From contig NZ_SNUT01000003.1 of the NCBI RefSeq assembly GCF_012027615.1, positions 124,001-188,000 of the forward strand: DNA of 64,000 nucleotides, read 5' to 3'. This document shows, piece after piece, positions 34,111 through 44,930 of this stretch. The notes under the pieces are model-generated. The model ran no database searches. It saw nothing but the letters and a program-made list of their open reading frames with translations, and had not been told where the DNA came from. A program made the position numbers and the translations under genes. Positions within the stretch are counted from its first letter, which is position 1, and each line of letters starts with the position of its first letter. The stretch comes from Thermococcus sp. 21S7. Its GTDB lineage: Archaea > Methanobacteriota_B > Thermococci > Thermococcales > Thermococcaceae.

Positions 34111-35263
34111 ATCCAAGGTCGTCAGGCGGGAGAAGCCCAGGGAGCGCTTTTCCTATGACCCGACCAAAGTGCTCTCCAAGCTGGAGGAGTACGGAAGGAG
34201 AATCCTGGAGGACATAAAGAGCGGAAAGAACCCCTACTTCGACATCCCCATGCGCGGTCTCAACAACGTCTACTTCGATGAGAAGAGGCGCGTCATCAGG
34301 ATGGGCGATAAACTCTCTAGGAGATACTTCCTCAACGTTGCCCACGCGAGAAAGTTCATGCAGACTCTCCTTATCATGGCCTATGTGAAGCGCCTCGTCA
34401 GCGAGGGCAAGCACGCGAGCCTTCGTGAGGCATACTACGCCAACAAGCACACCATTCCCGGAACGAAGGAGAACACCTTTGAAGACCAGCGCGAGAGCGA
34501 CCCAATCATCGAAGACCTTGAGAGGATGCTCGGCGTTCTGCGTGAGGAGATGCACCTGACGGCCGACAGGCGCGGCTACATCTACGGCGACATAGTCATC
34601 CGCGACGGCGAGGACGAGTTCAACACGAGCAAGCTCGGTATGGGCGGCTGGGCCGTCCCTGGAACCGTCGAGCACCTCCAGTTCCCGGAGATAAACGTTG
34701 ACTACGCCCTCGTAGTCGAGACCGCCGCTATGGCCGACAGGCTGATTGAGGAAAAGTTCCCGAAGAAGGAGAAGGCCCTCATCATAGCGACGCAGGGTCA
34801 GGCGTCCCGTGGAGTTAGAAGGCTCATCCACAGGCTCCACTACGAGGAGGGACTGCCGATTATAGTCTTCACCGATGGAGACCCCTACGGTTGGTACATC
34901 TACTCCACCATAAAGCAGGGCTCCATCAACCTCGCCTACCTCAGCGACAAGCTGGCGACGCCGGAGGCGCGCTTCGTCGGCATGACGATGGACGACATAG
35001 AGCGCTATGGGCTGAAGAACGTTACCGAAAAGCTCAAGGGAATCCCGCCCAACAAGAAGGGCGGCCCAACCGGCGACTACAAGAGAATCCTGGAGGAAAT
35101 GGAGTACCCCTGGTTCCAGAACAAGGAGTGGCAGAGGCAGCTCAAGATGGCCGTTAAGATGGGGGTCAGGATAGAGCAGCAGGCCCTCGCCAACAAGAGC
35201 CTTGAGTTCGTGGCCAAGAGGTACCTCCCGGAAAAGATAAACAGCGGTGATCTGTTGCCATGA
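34103..35263 (+). CDS. top6A: DNA topoisomerase VI subunit A
   Basis: A 386-residue Spo11-like cleavage subunit. The CAP domain carries the catalytic tyrosine in [14 protein letters not shown] or the adjacent conserved region. The Toprim domain has the acidic residues in [12 protein letters not shown] and VVETAAM. Length is typical of archaeal enzymes. GAGGTGA precedes ATG 34103. It overlaps top6B by 8 bp and the next gene by ATGA. Confidence 0.96.
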   Translation: MPKSKVVRREKPRERFSYDPTKVLSKLEEYGRRILEDIKSGKNPYFDIPMRGLNNVYFDEKRRVIRMGDKLSRRYFLNVAHARKFMQTLLIMAYVKRLVSEGKHASLREAYYANKHTIPGTKENTFEDQRESDPIIEDLERMLGVLREEMHLTADRRGYIYGDIVIRDGEDEFNTSKLGMGGWAVPGTVEHLQFPEINVDYALVVETAAMADRLIEEKFPKKEKALIIATQGQASRGVRRLIHRLHYEEGLPIIVFTDGDPYGWYIYSTIKQGSINLAYLSDKLATPEARFVGMTMDDIERYGLKNVTEKLKGIPPNKKGGPTGDYKRILEEMEYPWFQNKEWQRQLKMAVKMGVRIEQQALANKSLEFVAKRYLPEKINSGDLLP

Positions 35264-36507
35264 CGACCACCGAGGAGCTGGTGGCCCAGGTAAACAAGAT
35301 ACTGGACGATATTGGAATAGACATGGACGGGTTATTCGAGACTTTCGACGTCCCGTCCATCTCTTACCGCCTCAGAGAAAACCTTTCCATCCTCCAGGAG
35401 CTTGAGGAAGACCTCTCAAGGCGCGTGGGCGAGGCCACACCGTCCGTCAGGGGGGTAGGCAAGCGCGAGCGCGACCCGCACATCCAGTGGATTTACAAGA
35501 AGAAGCGCAACAGGGTTCTCGCCCTCGAAAGGCTCCGCGCGGCGATAACCGCCCACAAAATGGCCCTGGCCCTCATATCGGCCAACTACACTTTCTTCCT
35601 CGGACGGAAGCCGGTAACCATCAAGGAGCTCACGAGGGAGAACGTCGAGGACGTTGAGGCCGTTCCGAGGAACGTTCAGATAGGCAGGATAGAGGTGCTG
35701 CCCCACCTCGCCTACTCCGGCGACGTTCTGAGGCTCCTCGCCAGGGAGAACATAGCCGTCAGGGAGTCCTTCAAGTTCATAAAGGGAAAGCTCCGCGAGA
35801 AAGGAACCGTAAGAACGCGCGGCCTGCGCATAGAGGTCGAATACTGGGAGAACAACCGCCTGAAAAAGGCCCGCCTTGACCTTCCCGCAGATGCGGACAT
35901 AGAGGGCGAGCTGAGAAAGCGCTACGGAAGGCGCTTCCGCTGGCGCGTGCTGAGCTTCGTCAAGACCAAGGGGGTGCTCATAAACAACCACTACACCGTT
36001 GACAACCTCTCGCTGGCATACTCCGTTCTCGATCCAGAAAAGGGCGCCGAAAAGCTTGGCCTCGACCTCTTCCGCTACTACTTCCTCACCTCCGAGAACG
36101 AGAGGGAAACACTCGGCCTCTACCCCAACATAAAGCTCTGCATAGACTGCCACTACTCGATATTCGACCTCCCATTCCGGGGCGATCCGAACTTTAGGAC
36201 AGGCCATGGGAGCATGTTCATCATAAGGAAGTGCGAGATGGAGAGCGCCCTCGTTGGGAAGAGGAAGGACATAACGACCATTCCCAACTACCTGCTCGGT
36301 GCGGTTCTCCTCTACGGGATGAGCGAGTACAGCGAGGATAAAGTCGCCGAACTCCTCGGCGTTCCAAGGAACGAGCTTGAGGAGGCCATCCGGAAGTTCG
36401 TGATCTCCGGTCTCCACAAGACCCTTTTCGCCGAGGCGAAGAAGTTTGAGAAGTTTATGCCCAAGAGCGATAAGGCCAAGCAGTTTTTGGCCCTCCTCCA
36501 GGGGTGA
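35260..36507 (+). CDS. Conserved archaeal protein, DUF530-like
   Basis: A 415-residue protein. The N-terminal helices ([16 protein letters not shown]) are followed by a basic region ([29 protein letters not shown]) and a central beta-rich part. A single CIDCHYSIF motif (about residue 290) may bind metal with another Cys (IIRKCEM). The C-terminal part has a helix-turn-helix-like segment ([20 protein letters not shown]). The DUF530 label is from memory. Its ATGA overlap with top6A suggests a link with DNA metabolism. Function is unknown. Confidence 0.7.
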   Translation: MTTTEELVAQVNKILDDIGIDMDGLFETFDVPSISYRLRENLSILQELEEDLSRRVGEATPSVRGVGKRERDPHIQWIYKKKRNRVLALERLRAAITAHKMALALISANYTFFLGRKPVTIKELTRENVEDVEAVPRNVQIGRIEVLPHLAYSGDVLRLLARENIAVRESFKFIKGKLREKGTVRTRGLRIEVEYWENNRLKKARLDLPADADIEGELRKRYGRRFRWRVLSFVKTKGVLINNHYTVDNLSLAYSVLDPEKGAEKLGLDLFRYYFLTSENERETLGLYPNIKLCIDCHYSIFDLPFRGDPNFRTGHGSMFIIRKCEMESALVGKRKDITTIPNYLLGAVLLYGMSEYSEDKVAELLGVPRNELEEAIRKFVISGLHKTLFAEAKKFEKFMPKSDKAKQFLALLQG

Positions 36508-36511
36508 GTTT

Positions 36512-36922
36512 ATGAGGGTGGAGGTTAAGGCGCGGAACAATTCCGAGCTTATACGGAAGCTCGGCGAGGTTCTGAACGAGGAGGTTACCGAGGTCTACAT
36601 AAACCTCCGCCCGACTAAGGAGATACTCGTGAGAATCCTTGAGCGCGCCCCCAACGTCAGGCGCATAAGCTGTCCCCCGAGCCTCTACCCCAAGGTCTCC
36701 AAAAAGGCCATCAACGCCCTCGCCCAGATGGGCATAGAACTCGTTCCCGAGGGCTACCCCCGCGGAAGGCCCCGGAAATACGATGAGAACACCATTCGGG
36801 AGGTTCAAGGCCTCCTGATGAACGGCGTCCCTCCCAAGGAGATAAGCGCCAGGATGGGCATCCCGCTCCGAACGGTTTACTACATGATAGAGCAACTGGG
36901 TGTCAGGTCATGGAGAAAATAA
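36512..36922 (+). CDS. DUF1699-like protein with C-terminal helix-turn-helix
   Basis: A 136-residue protein. The first 85 residues (MRVEVKARNNSELIRKLGE, VYINLRPTKEILVRIL) resemble the DUF1699 family. Residues 90-136 form a resolvase-like HTH (GRPRKYDENTIREVQGLL then PPKEISARMGIPLRTVYYMI), so it probably binds DNA. ATG 36512 follows GGGGTGAGTTT; the gene is 4 bp after the DUF530-like gene and overlaps the next by 13 bp. Confidence 0.7.
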   Translation: MRVEVKARNNSELIRKLGEVLNEEVTEVYINLRPTKEILVRILERAPNVRRISCPPSLYPKVSKKAINALAQMGIELVPEGYPRGRPRKYDENTIREVQGLLMNGVPPKEISARMGIPLRTVYYMIEQLGVRSWRK

Positions 36923-37680
36923 AGGGCCTGTACCTGGCTCTCTTCTCCGCTTTCCTCGCCGTTTCCATGCTCCTGGGCGGGACGGTTGTCCATGGCGGGA
37001 CGACGGTCTTCAACTTTGAGTGGGTGTTCTTCTTCGCGAACCTTTTCCTCTTCGCGGCCGCCGGCTACGTTCTGAAGATGCTCCTCGAAGGAAAGTTTGA
37101 GATGGGAACCCAAAGAACCAAGAGGGGCAACGTTCTCACGGGCACAATAACGCTCCTGGCGATTTTAGTTGCCATTAAACTGCTCTTCGAGAGGAGGCAG
37201 GAGAGCCTCGTGAACGGGGGAAAGGTGGGGGAAACCCTCTCCGGGGTCTGGTACAACGTCACCTCCGGCGACTTCGTCGTTACCCTCCGCGAGCTTCCTG
37301 GGATATTCTACGTCATCCCCCTCCTCGTCTTCGTTCTGCTCCTTCTCACCGTGAGGAGGCGGAAGAGGCACGTCACACCGTTCGAGGTCAGGTTCGAGCC
37401 GGAGATGACCTACGACTCCATAGAGGGCACCTCCGCCGAGAGGGTCATAAAGATGTACAAGAACGTTGTCGCAGGCCTCGTGATGAAGGGCTATCCATAT
37501 CAGAAGAGCTGGACCCACTGGGAGCACGAGGCGAAGCTGCGGGAAATCTTCCCCGACCTGGAAGACCTCGACGTCCTCACGAGGATGTTCGAGAAGGCCA
37601 AGTACGCGGAGAGGCTCGGAGAGGATGACGTTAAACTTGCACGAGAGAGCTACGAGAGGCTTATGACGTTTCTGAGGTAG
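36910..37680 (+). CDS. Membrane protein with C-terminal DUF4129-like domain
   Basis: A 256-residue protein with four membrane helices (about 7-26, 38-60, 76-92 and 131-150), a basic stop (RRRKRH), then a cytoplasmic domain of about 100 residues. That domain (SAERVIKMYKNVVAGLVMKG, THWEHEAKL, DVLTRMFEKAKYAERL) fits DUF4129, often found at the end of transglutaminase-like membrane proteins, though no transglutaminase domain is present here. Function is unknown. It is the last gene of the topoisomerase VI run. Confidence 0.7.
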   Translation: MEKIKGLYLALFSAFLAVSMLLGGTVVHGGTTVFNFEWVFFFANLFLFAAAGYVLKMLLEGKFEMGTQRTKRGNVLTGTITLLAILVAIKLLFERRQESLVNGGKVGETLSGVWYNVTSGDFVVTLRELPGIFYVIPLLVFVLLLLTVRRRKRHVTPFEVRFEPEMTYDSIEGTSAERVIKMYKNVVAGLVMKGYPYQKSWTHWEHEAKLREIFPDLEDLDVLTRMFEKAKYAERLGEDDVKLARESYERLMTFLR

Positions 37681-37735
37681 GTTTAAAAAGCGGTCGAATT
37701 AGAAGCCCCTAAACACAAGATGAAAGGTGATGCTC

Positions 37736-38539
37736 ATGCTCGTTGAGACCCAGGAAGAGACCCCGGAGATAAGGGAGCGCCTTCACCGCGTCGGAATCAC
37801 CAACCTGCGCACCGTGGCGAGAATAAACTGGAAGGGAAGGGTGTACACCTTCCTGCCCGTCTTCGAGATAACCATCGATGTCCCCGAGGAGAAGAAGGGA
37901 ATACACATGAGCAGGCTCGTGGAGAGCATAACCGAGGCCATGAGCGAGGCGGTCGAGGAAGAGGTCATGCAGGCCCACGCCTCCCTTGAGGAGCTTGGAA
38001 GGTGCGTTATACGCCGCCTTGAGGGCAAGCATCCGCACAGGCGCGCCGAGGTCTGGATAAGGACCCACCTCATAATACCCCGCCAGACCCCCGCGAGCGG
38101 AAAGACCACCTACGAGCCCTACGACGTCGAGGTGGGAGTGATAAAAAACGAGGACGGCTCCTTTGGAAAGGTCCTCCGCGTCAAGGTGATTGGGAACACG
38201 GCCTGCCCGCACGCGATGGCGAACAACGATGGGAAGACCCACATCCAGAGGGCGATAGGTGAGCTTGAGGTAAGGACGGCCTTCGACGAGGAGATAGCCC
38301 TTGAGGATATGATAGACGTCGTCGAAAGCTCCTTCAGCCACCCAACGTACACGCTGCTCAAGACGATAGATGAGAACGCCGTCGTCCGGGGAATGCACGG
38401 CAACCCAAAGTTCGTCGAGGACGTCGCAAGGGAGATATTCGCCAAGGCCAAGGAGCGCTTTAAGGGAAAAATCCACGTGAGGGTCATAAGCAACGAAAGC
38501 ATCCACAAGCACGACGTTATCGCGGAGACGTGGAGCTGA
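37736..38539 (+). CDS. mptA: GTP cyclohydrolase MptA/FolE2 family
   Basis: A 267-residue enzyme opening the GTP ring. In archaea MptA gives 7,8-dihydroneopterin cyclic phosphate for pterin cofactors, and the family can also feed preQ0 and archaeosine synthesis. Motifs include [18 protein letters not shown], the metal Cys in [20 protein letters not shown] and [10 protein letters not shown] near the end. ATG 37736 has GGTGA 5 nt upstream; upstream GTG and ATG codons are too close to it. A TATA-like tttaaaaag lies at about 37682-37690. Confidence 0.93.
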   Translation: MLVETQEETPEIRERLHRVGITNLRTVARINWKGRVYTFLPVFEITIDVPEEKKGIHMSRLVESITEAMSEAVEEEVMQAHASLEELGRCVIRRLEGKHPHRRAEVWIRTHLIIPRQTPASGKTTYEPYDVEVGVIKNEDGSFGKVLRVKVIGNTACPHAMANNDGKTHIQRAIGELEVRTAFDEEIALEDMIDVVESSFSHPTYTLLKTIDENAVVRGMHGNPKFVEDVAREIFAKAKERFKGKIHVRVISNESIHKHDVIAETWS

Positions 38540-38839
<300 letters not shown>

Positions 38840-41038
38840 ATGGGAAGAAGGGAAGAGATGGTTGCGAAGATTAAAGAGCTCATGACCCAGCCCGAGAGGA
38901 TTAGGAACATGGGTATCGCCGCTCACATTGACCACGGTAAGACGACGCTGAGCGACAACCTGCTCGCCGGTGCGGGAATGATAAGCGAGGAGCTGGCCGG
39001 AAAGCAGCTCGTCCTCGACTTCGACGAGCAGGAGCAGGCGAGGGGAATCACCATCAACGCGGCCAACGTTTCGATGGTTCACAACTACGAGGGCCAGGAC
39101 TACCTCATCAACCTCATCGACACCCCGGGTCACGTCGACTTCGGTGGTGACGTTACGAGAGCCATGCGCGCCATCGACGGTGCGATTATAGTTGTGGACG
39201 CCGTTGAGGGAGTCATGCCCCAGACCGAGACCGTTCTCAGGCAGGCCCTGAGGGAGTACGTTAAGCCAGTTCTCTTCATCAACAAGGTTGACCGTCTCAT
39301 CAAGGAGCTCAAGCTCGGCCCGAACGAGATACTCAACCGCTTCGCCAAGATCATCACCGACGTGAACAGGCTCATCAAGAAGTACGCCCCGGACGAGTTC
39401 AAGGGCCAGTGGATGGTCAAGGTCGAGGACGGTAGCGTCGCCTTCGGTTCAGCCTACTACAACTGGGCCCTCAGCGTCCCGTACATGAAGAAGACCGGCG
39501 TTTCCTTCAAGGACATCGTTGAGCTCACCAACGCCGGCGACCTCAAGACCCTCAGGAAGAAGGCCCCGCTCCACGTTGTCGTTCTCGATATGGTCGTCAA
39601 GCACCTGCCTAACCCGCTTGAGGCCCAGAAGTACAGGATTCCGCACCTCTGGAGGGGCGAGGTCGAGAGCGAGGTCGGCCAGGCCATGGTCAAGTGCGAC
39701 CCGAAGGGCAAGATGGTCATGGTCGTCACCAAAATCATCCTCGACAAGCACGCCGGTGAGGTTTCAACCGGCCGTGTCTGGAGCGGTACCGTGAAGACCG
39801 GCCAGGAGGTCTACCTCATCAACGCCAAGAGGAAGGCCAGGATCCAGCAGGTCGGTATCTACATGGGTCCCGAGAGGGTCAACATGGAGGCCGTTCCGGC
39901 AGGCAACATCGTCGCCGTCACCGGACTGCGCGATGCAATGGCTGGTGAGACTGTCGCTCAGGAGCAGATAGAGCCGTTCGAGGCCCTCCACTACACCAGC
40001 GAGCCGGTCGTTACCGTCGCCATTGAAGCCAAGAACGTTAAGGACCTTCCGAAGCTCATCGAGGCGCTCAGGCAGCTCGCCAAGGAGGACCCGACGCTCC
40101 ACGTCAAGATCGACGAGGAGACCGGCCAGCACCTCCTCAGCGGTATGGGTGAGCTCCACCTTGAGGTCAAGCTCGTCAAGCTCAAGGAGGACTGGAAGCT
40201 CGACGTTGACGTCAGCCCGCCGATCGTCGTTTACCGCGAGAGCGTCAGCAAGATGAGCCCGATAGTCGAAGGAAAGAGCCCGAACAAGCACAACAGGTTC
40301 TACATCACCGTGGAGCCGCTTCCGGACGAGATATACCAGGCCATCCGCGAGGGCCTCATCCCCGAGGGCAGGCCCAAGAACCCGAAGGAGGTCGCCAAGA
40401 AGCTCGCCGAGCTCGGCATGGACTACGAGGTCGCCAAAGGCATCGTCGACATCTACCAGGGCAACCTGTTCCTCGACAACACCAAGGGTATCCAGTACCT
40501 CAACGAGGTTATGGACCTCCTCGTCGATGGATTCCACCAGGCCATGGATGAGGGCCCGCTCGCCAGGGAGCCCGTCATGAAGGTCATGGTTCGCCTGCAC
40601 GACGCCAAGATCCATGAGGACAACGTCCACCGCGGTCCGGCCCAGATATACCCGGCCATCAGGGGCGCCATCCAGTGCGCCATGATGAAGGCCCAGCCGA
40701 TCCTCTACGAGCCGTACCAGAAGGTCATCATCAACGTGCCCTACGAGTACATGGGTGCCGTCAGCAGGGAGATCAACCAGAGGCGCGGTCAGCTCATCGA
40801 CATGCGCCAGGAGGGCGAGGTCATGATCATCATCGCCGAGGCCCCGGTCGCGGAGATGTTCGGATTCGCCGGAGCCATCCGTGGCGCCACCAGCGGAAGG
40901 GCCCTCTGGAGCACCGAGCACGCCGGATTCAAGAGGGTTCCAGGAGAGCTCGCTGTGAACATCATCAGGCAGATACGCCAGAGGAAGGGTCTCGACCCGA
41001 ACCCGCCGAAGGAGCAGGACGTCTGCCCGCAGCAGTGA
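38840..41038 (+). CDS. fusA: Translation elongation factor 2
   Basis: A 732-residue GTPase that drives ribosomal translocation. G motifs are [23 protein letters not shown] and NKVDR, with the switch I region [14 protein letters not shown]. The tip of domain IV near the C-terminus holds the diphthamide histidine in a segment like [17 protein letters not shown] precedes ATG 38840. It is a monocistronic gene with a terminator hairpin at its stop codon. Confidence 0.98.
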   Translation: MGRREEMVAKIKELMTQPERIRNMGIAAHIDHGKTTLSDNLLAGAGMISEELAGKQLVLDFDEQEQARGITINAANVSMVHNYEGQDYLINLIDTPGHVDFGGDVTRAMRAIDGAIIVVDAVEGVMPQTETVLRQALREYVKPVLFINKVDRLIKELKLGPNEILNRFAKIITDVNRLIKKYAPDEFKGQWMVKVEDGSVAFGSAYYNWALSVPYMKKTGVSFKDIVELTNAGDLKTLRKKAPLHVVVLDMVVKHLPNPLEAQKYRIPHLWRGEVESEVGQAMVKCDPKGKMVMVVTKIILDKHAGEVSTGRVWSGTVKTGQEVYLINAKRKARIQQVGIYMGPERVNMEAVPAGNIVAVTGLRDAMAGETVAQEQIEPFEALHYTSEPVVTVAIEAKNVKDLPKLIEALRQLAKEDPTLHVKIDEETGQHLLSGMGELHLEVKLVKLKEDWKLDVDVSPPIVVYRESVSKMSPIVEGKSPNKHNRFYITVEPLPDEIYQAIREGLIPEGRPKNPKEVAKKLAELGMDYEVAKGIVDIYQGNLFLDNTKGIQYLNEVMDLLVDGFHQAMDEGPLAREPVMKVMVRLHDAKIHEDNVHRGPAQIYPAIRGAIQCAMMKAQPILYEPYQKVIINVPYEYMGAVSREINQRRGQLIDMRQEGEVMIIIAEAPVAEMFGFAGAIRGATSGRALWSTEHAGFKRVPGELAVNIIRQIRQRKGLDPNPPKEQDVCPQQ

Positions 41039-41065
41039 GGGCTTTCTGCCCTCTAAGTTTTCTCT
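41037..41065 (+). terminator. Hairpin plus T-rich terminator after EF-2
   Basis: GAGGGC (41037-41042), loop TTTCT and GCCCTC (41048-41053) form a perfect stem beginning inside the stop codon, followed by the T-rich run ttttctcttctctt. Archaeal termination relies on the T tract; the hairpin may protect the 3' end. Confidence 0.6.
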
Positions 41066-41141
41066 TCTCTTGGACTTTTGGAAGGCTGATTGGTCTTTTC
41101 CAACATGAGGCACATCACTTTCGGCGTTCTTTCGCGAAACT

Positions 41142-41182
41142 CTTAAATAGTTGAAGCACGAGTATTATACTCATGAGTAGAC
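41142..41182 (+). promoter_or_regulatory. Promoter and palindromes of the 41173 ATPase gene
   Basis: TATA cttaaata (41142-41149) is 24 bp before ATG, so the mRNA is probably leaderless. GAGTATTATACTC (41160-41172) is a perfect palindrome abutting the ATG, and TACTCATGAGTA (41168-41179) is another centred on it. The unit GAGTA therefore occurs three times in alternating orientation over the transcription start, as expected of an autoregulatory operator. Confidence 0.6.
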
Positions 41183-42567
41183 AAACTTTCGTGGACCGGA
41201 AGAGGGAACTTGAGTTTCTGGAGAGGAGGTACCGCAGTGACAAAGCCGAACTGCTCATTATATACGGCCGCAGGAGAATTGGAAAGACCGAGCTGCTCCT
41301 CCAGTTCGCCCGGGACAAACCCCACGTTTATTTTCTCGCAACGGAAAAGCCGTACCATGAGAATCTCCGAGAGCTTCAAAAGCTCCTCGCGGAATTCCTC
41401 GGCGATGAATTATTCAGCAGAGTCTCTTTCCATGATATTGACGAGCTTTTGATGGCCTTCGCCGAGAGGGTACGTGATGAACGCGTTGTCCTGGTGATTG
41501 ACGAGTTCCCCCTGCTTATAGAACGCTACCGGCCGGTTCTCTCGCTCCTTCAGAGGGCATGGGACTTGAAGCTCTCGAAGGGCAGAATAATGCTGATTCT
41601 CTGCGGTTCGAGTGTTTCGGCAATGGAAACGGAGGTTTTGGGCTACAAAAGCCCGCTCTACGGAAGGCGGACCGGGCAATGGCGCTTAACGGAGATTCCC
41701 TTCTTCTACATCGGTGAGTTCCTTCCCGGCTATTCGATCGAAGACCTCGTGAAGGTCTGGGGTGTGGTGGGGGGCATTCCGGCCTACCTCCTTAAGTTTG
41801 AGCCCGGGAAGGACTTTAACGAAAACGTCGTTGACAACGTCCTCTCAAAGGGTGCCTTCCTCTACGAGGAGGCTGAAATACTACTGCGGGAAGAGCTCAG
41901 GGAGCCGGCCAACTACTTCGCGATACTCGAAGCGATAGCGGGTGGGAGGAATAGATTTGGAGAGATTGTGAACGCAACCGGGCTCGACAAGAGCCTCGTT
42001 TCCAAGTACCTGAGCGTTCTTCAGAGGCTTGGAATAGTCCGGAGGGAAGTTTCCGTTACTGCAACGGCCAAAGAAGCCAGCAAAAGAGGACTCTATTCCA
42101 TAGACGACAATTACTTCTCCTTCTGGTTCAGGTATGTCCTCCCGAACAGGAGCTACCTTGAGGCTGGACTGGCGGAGGACGTCTGGGAGCGTTCGCAGAG
42201 GAATTTCAACGCTTATATGGGTTCGGCCTTCGAACGACTTGTTGGAAGTCCGGAGGTTTTCATCAAGCTCACCGGCTTCCACTTCACAAAACTCGGTCGC
42301 TGGTGGCACAGGGGGGAAGAGATTGATTTGGTGGCGTTAAACGAGCACGAGAAAAATGCTCTGTTCGTCGAGGTGAAGTGGAAAAGTCTTAGCGAGAGGG
42401 AAGCGCGGGGGATTTTGAAGGACTTGGAAAGGAAGGGTGAGTTGGTTGGCCTCGAAGACTGGAAAAAGCACTGGGGACTGGTTGCCAGGAAAGTCGAAGG
42501 AAAGGAACGGTTGAACGCCGAGGGCTGGCGGGTGTGGGATTTGGGCGATTTTGAAGTGCCGTCCTGA
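41173..42567 (+). CDS. Archaeal AAA ATPase with DUF234 nuclease-like domain
   Basis: A 464-residue paralogue of the 26692 protein. It has Walker A YGRRRIGKTE, Walker B VLVIDEFP, sensor LILCGSS and a winged helix near 255-300 (NRFGEIVNATGLDKSLVSKYL). The C-terminal DUF234 set is EEIDLVALN then LFVEVKW. The last 80 residues nearly match the 26692 protein, which suggests a recent paralogue or gene conversion. It sits between EF-2 and EF-1A and is apparently leaderless. Function of the family is unknown. Confidence 0.88.
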   Translation: MSRQTFVDRKRELEFLERRYRSDKAELLIIYGRRRIGKTELLLQFARDKPHVYFLATEKPYHENLRELQKLLAEFLGDELFSRVSFHDIDELLMAFAERVRDERVVLVIDEFPLLIERYRPVLSLLQRAWDLKLSKGRIMLILCGSSVSAMETEVLGYKSPLYGRRTGQWRLTEIPFFYIGEFLPGYSIEDLVKVWGVVGGIPAYLLKFEPGKDFNENVVDNVLSKGAFLYEEAEILLREELREPANYFAILEAIAGGRNRFGEIVNATGLDKSLVSKYLSVLQRLGIVRREVSVTATAKEASKRGLYSIDDNYFSFWFRYVLPNRSYLEAGLAEDVWERSQRNFNAYMGSAFERLVGSPEVFIKLTGFHFTKLGRWWHRGEEIDLVALNEHEKNALFVEVKWKSLSEREARGILKDLERKGELVGLEDWKKHWGLVARKVEGKERLNAEGWRVWDLGDFEVPS

Positions 42568-42633
42568 AAATTAACAAATTCCCGTCCAACATTCATTAGT
42601 TAACTTTTTAAACCCGCTTCGTAACTTAGGGAC

Positions 42634-42690
42634 GGAACTCATGAGGCCTCCCCGAGAAAAGGCGGGTTTCCCGCCCGAGGGGGCCGAGGT
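42634..42690 (+). ncRNA. Possible structured small RNA upstream of EF-1A
   Basis: Between the ATPase stop and EF-1A lies GC-rich foldable sequence. The core is a perfect stem GGCGGG (42661-42666), loop TTT and CCCGCC (42670-42675). Outside it CCCCGAG and CGAGGGG flank an A-rich internal loop, a layout loosely like a kink-turn. It has its own TATA candidate (tttttaaa, about 42604-42611) 25 bp before 42634, while the EF-1A TATA (atttaaaaa) lies downstream. No C/D or ACA boxes are clear. A plain secondary structure is equally possible. Confidence 0.3.
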
Positions 42691-42753
42691 TCGAAAGATT
42701 TAAAAAGCCATCCTAGTCAACGAGACTAGACCAAAATATGGAGGTGTATGAAA

Positions 42754-44040
42754 ATGGCTAAGGAGAAGCCGCACGTTAACATCGTCTTTATAGGCCACGT
42801 CGACCACGGAAAGAGCACCACCATCGGAAGGCTGCTCTTCGACACCGCCAACATACCGGAGAACATCATCAAGAAGTTCGAGGAGATGGGTGAGAAGGGT
42901 AAGTCCTTCAAGTTCGCTTGGGTCATGGACAGGCTCAAGGAGGAGCGCGAGAGGGGTATCACCATCGACGTCGCTCACACCAAGTTCGAGACCCCGCACA
43001 AGTACATCACCATCATCGACGCTCCGGGCCACAGAGACTTCGTTAAGAACATGATCACCGGTGCCAGCCAGGCCGACGCCGCCGTTCTCGTCGTCGCCGC
43101 CACCGACGGTGTCATGCCGCAGACCAAGGAGCACGCCTTCCTTGCCAGGACCCTCGGTATCGGCCACATCATCGTTGCCATCAACAAGATGGACATGGTC
43201 AACTACGACGAGAAGAAGTTCAAGCAGGTCGCCGAGCAGGTTAAGAAGCTCCTCATGATGCTCGGCTACAAGGACTTCCCGATCATCCCGATCAGCGCTT
43301 GGGAGGGCGACAACGTCGTCAAGAAGAGCGACAACATGCCCTGGTACAACGGCCCGACCCTCATCGACGCCCTCGACCAGATCCCGGAGCCGCCGAAGCC
43401 GACCGACAAGCCGCTCCGCATCCCGATCCAGGACGTCTACTCCATTAAGGGTGTCGGTACCGTCCCGGTCGGCCGTGTCGAGACCGGTGTCCTCCGCGTC
43501 GGTGACGTCGTCATCTTCGAGCCGGCCAGCACCATCTTCCACAAGCCGATCCAGGGTGAGGTTAAGTCCATCGAGATGCACCACGAGGCCATGCAGGAGG
43601 CCCTTCCGGGTGACAACATCGGATTCAACGTCCGTGGCGTTGGTAAGAACGACATAAAGCGCGGTGACGTTGCCGGACACAGCAACAACCCGCCGACCGT
43701 CGTCAGGCCGAAGGACACCTTCAAGGCCCAGATCATCGTCCTCAACCACCCGACCGCCATCACCGTCGGCTACACCCCGGTCCTCCACGCGCACACCCTC
43801 CAGGTCGCCGTCAGGTTCGAGCAGCTCCTCGCCAAGCTCGACCCGAGGACCGGCAACATCGTCGAGGAGAACCCGCAGTTCATCAAGACCGGTGACTCCG
43901 CCATCGTCGTCCTCAGGCCGACCAAGCCGATGGTCATCGAGCCGGTCAAGGAGATACCGCAGATGGGCAGGTTCGCCATCCGTGACATGGGCCAGACCGT
44001 CGCTGCCGGTATGGTTATCTCCATCCAGAAGGCCGAGTGA
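42754..44040 (+). CDS. tuf: Translation elongation factor 1-alpha
   Basis: A 428-residue GTPase that brings aminoacyl-tRNA to the ribosome. G motifs are [17 protein letters not shown] and NKMDM, and domain II and III signatures follow ([24 protein letters not shown]). Length is the usual archaeal one. ATG 42754 is 7 nt from GGAGGTG; ATG 42748 is too close. Codon use is extremely biased towards C-ending codons, typical of a highly expressed gene. It is followed by S10 and a tRNA. Confidence 0.98.
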   Translation: MAKEKPHVNIVFIGHVDHGKSTTIGRLLFDTANIPENIIKKFEEMGEKGKSFKFAWVMDRLKEERERGITIDVAHTKFETPHKYITIIDAPGHRDFVKNMITGASQADAAVLVVAATDGVMPQTKEHAFLARTLGIGHIIVAINKMDMVNYDEKKFKQVAEQVKKLLMMLGYKDFPIIPISAWEGDNVVKKSDNMPWYNGPTLIDALDQIPEPPKPTDKPLRIPIQDVYSIKGVGTVPVGRVETGVLRVGDVVIFEPASTIFHKPIQGEVKSIEMHHEAMQEALPGDNIGFNVRGVGKNDIKRGDVAGHSNNPPTVVRPKDTFKAQIIVLNHPTAITVGYTPVLHAHTLQVAVRFEQLLAKLDPRTGNIVEENPQFIKTGDSAIVVLRPTKPMVIEPVKEIPQMGRFAIRDMGQTVAAGMVISIQKAE

Positions 44041-44091
44041 AGGCCTTCTCTGACCTTTCCTTTACTCCCTTAAGCCTTAGGAGGGACTGAA

Positions 44092-44400
44092 ATGCAGAAG
44101 GCAAGGATTAAGCTCGCGAGCACGGACATTAAGGCCCTCAACGAGGTCACCGACCAGATCAAACAGATCGCCGAGAGGACCGGCGTCAGGATGAGCGGCC
44201 CGATACCGCTTCCGACCAAGAGGATAAGGATCACCACCAGGAAGAGCCCGGACGGCGAGGGCACCGCAACCTTCGACAAGTTTGAGCTCCGCGTTCACAA
44301 GAGGCTCGTCGACATTGAGGCCGACGAAAGGGCCATGCGCCAGATCATGCGCATCCGCGTTCCCGAGGACGTCACCATCGAGATCGAGCTCATCTCCTGA
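44092..44400 (+). CDS. rpsJ: Small ribosomal subunit protein S10
   Basis: A 102-residue ribosomal protein (archaeal S10/uS10). It starts [19 protein letters not shown] and has the conserved [20 protein letters not shown] loop and the [12 protein letters not shown] strand. It lies 52 bp after EF-1A, a conserved order in archaea, and is probably co-transcribed. AGGAGGGACTGAA precedes the start. Confidence 0.97.
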   Translation: MQKARIKLASTDIKALNEVTDQIKQIAERTGVRMSGPIPLPTKRIRITTRKSPDGEGTATFDKFELRVHKRLVDIEADERAMRQIMRIRVPEDVTIEIELIS

Positions 44401-44416
44401 TTCCTCTCCTTTATGC

Positions 44417-44503
44417 GCCGGGGTAGCCTAGCCTGGGAAGGCGCGGGCCTGGAGAGTCCGTGGGCGTTAGCCCGCCAGGGTTCAAATCCCTGCCCCGGCG
44501 CCA
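44417..44503 (+). tRNA. tRNA-Ser (anticodon GGA)
   Basis: A class II tRNA of 87 nt. The acceptor stem GCCGGGG pairs with CCCCGGC and the discriminator is G; CCA is encoded. The D stem is GCC/GGC. The anticodon stem CGGGC/GTCCG holds loop CTGGAGA with GGA, reading UCC and UCU. The long variable arm GGGC-GTTA-GCCC is diagnostic for Ser or Leu. The T arm is CAGGG TTCAAAT CCCTG. No intron is seen. It follows rpsJ by 16 bp. Confidence 0.97.
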
Positions 44504-44570
44504 AAACCTTCGCGGCTTCTTTTCCGTAAAGTTTATTACTCGTGGTAACGATTAACTTAACGATGCGACC

Positions 44571-44930
44571 ATGAGGATAGTCAAGGTTCCCACGGGGGAC
44601 AGGGTGGGCATCATCCCGGGTGGAATCCCACCGGAGGTGAACCTGGAGATAACGGTGACTTTCAAAAACGGAGTCCTGAGCCTGTGGATCTCCAACCCCA
44701 ACCCGCATAAAGTTGAGGTCAGCAACGTCATAGAGCTCTACCAGCACGCCGGCGCCTGGAAGAAGCTAGACCTCGGACTGGTCTTTATAGAGCGCCCCAT
44801 AGTTTTAATCCCCGGCGAGACCATCGAACAGAAGGTACAAGTAAACTTGTTCCCCGGCAGGTATAAAGTCGTTAAATTCGCCTACGTCAACGGCGCGAGA
44901 GTAAAGGTCGAAAAGGAGTTCACCGTGTAG
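44571..44930 (+). CDS. Hypothetical beta-sandwich protein
   Basis: A 119-residue protein of alternating beta strands (NLEITVTFKNGVLSLWISNP, PHKVEVSNVIELY, TIEQKVQVNLFPGRYKVVKF), like an Ig or NEW3-type fold. There is no signal peptide or membrane helix, so it is probably cytoplasmic. The promoter candidate gtttatta is at about 44529-44536. It overlaps the convergent helicase gene by 11 bp. The family is not recognised. Confidence 0.6.
   Translation: MRIVKVPTGDRVGIIPGGIPPEVNLEITVTFKNGVLSLWISNPNPHKVEVSNVIELYQHAGAWKKLDLGLVFIERPIVLIPGETIEQKVQVNLFPGRYKVVKFAYVNGARVKVEKEFTV

Noticed and set aside
39764-41113. A 449-codon open frame antisense to EF-2, and similar long antisense frames over EF-1A and top6A
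   Set aside because: These arise from the biased codon use of highly expressed GC-rich genes; they lack start signals and plausible composition, and the sense genes are certain.
41140-41172. Classifying the AAA/DUF234 genes as toxin-antitoxin toxins
   Set aside because: No small antitoxin gene accompanies any of them; only the autoregulatory-looking operators are shared with such systems.
44417-44503. tRNA-Ser as an integration site for a mobile element
   Set aside because: No duplicated tRNA 3' end is seen downstream, and flanking genes are of core type.
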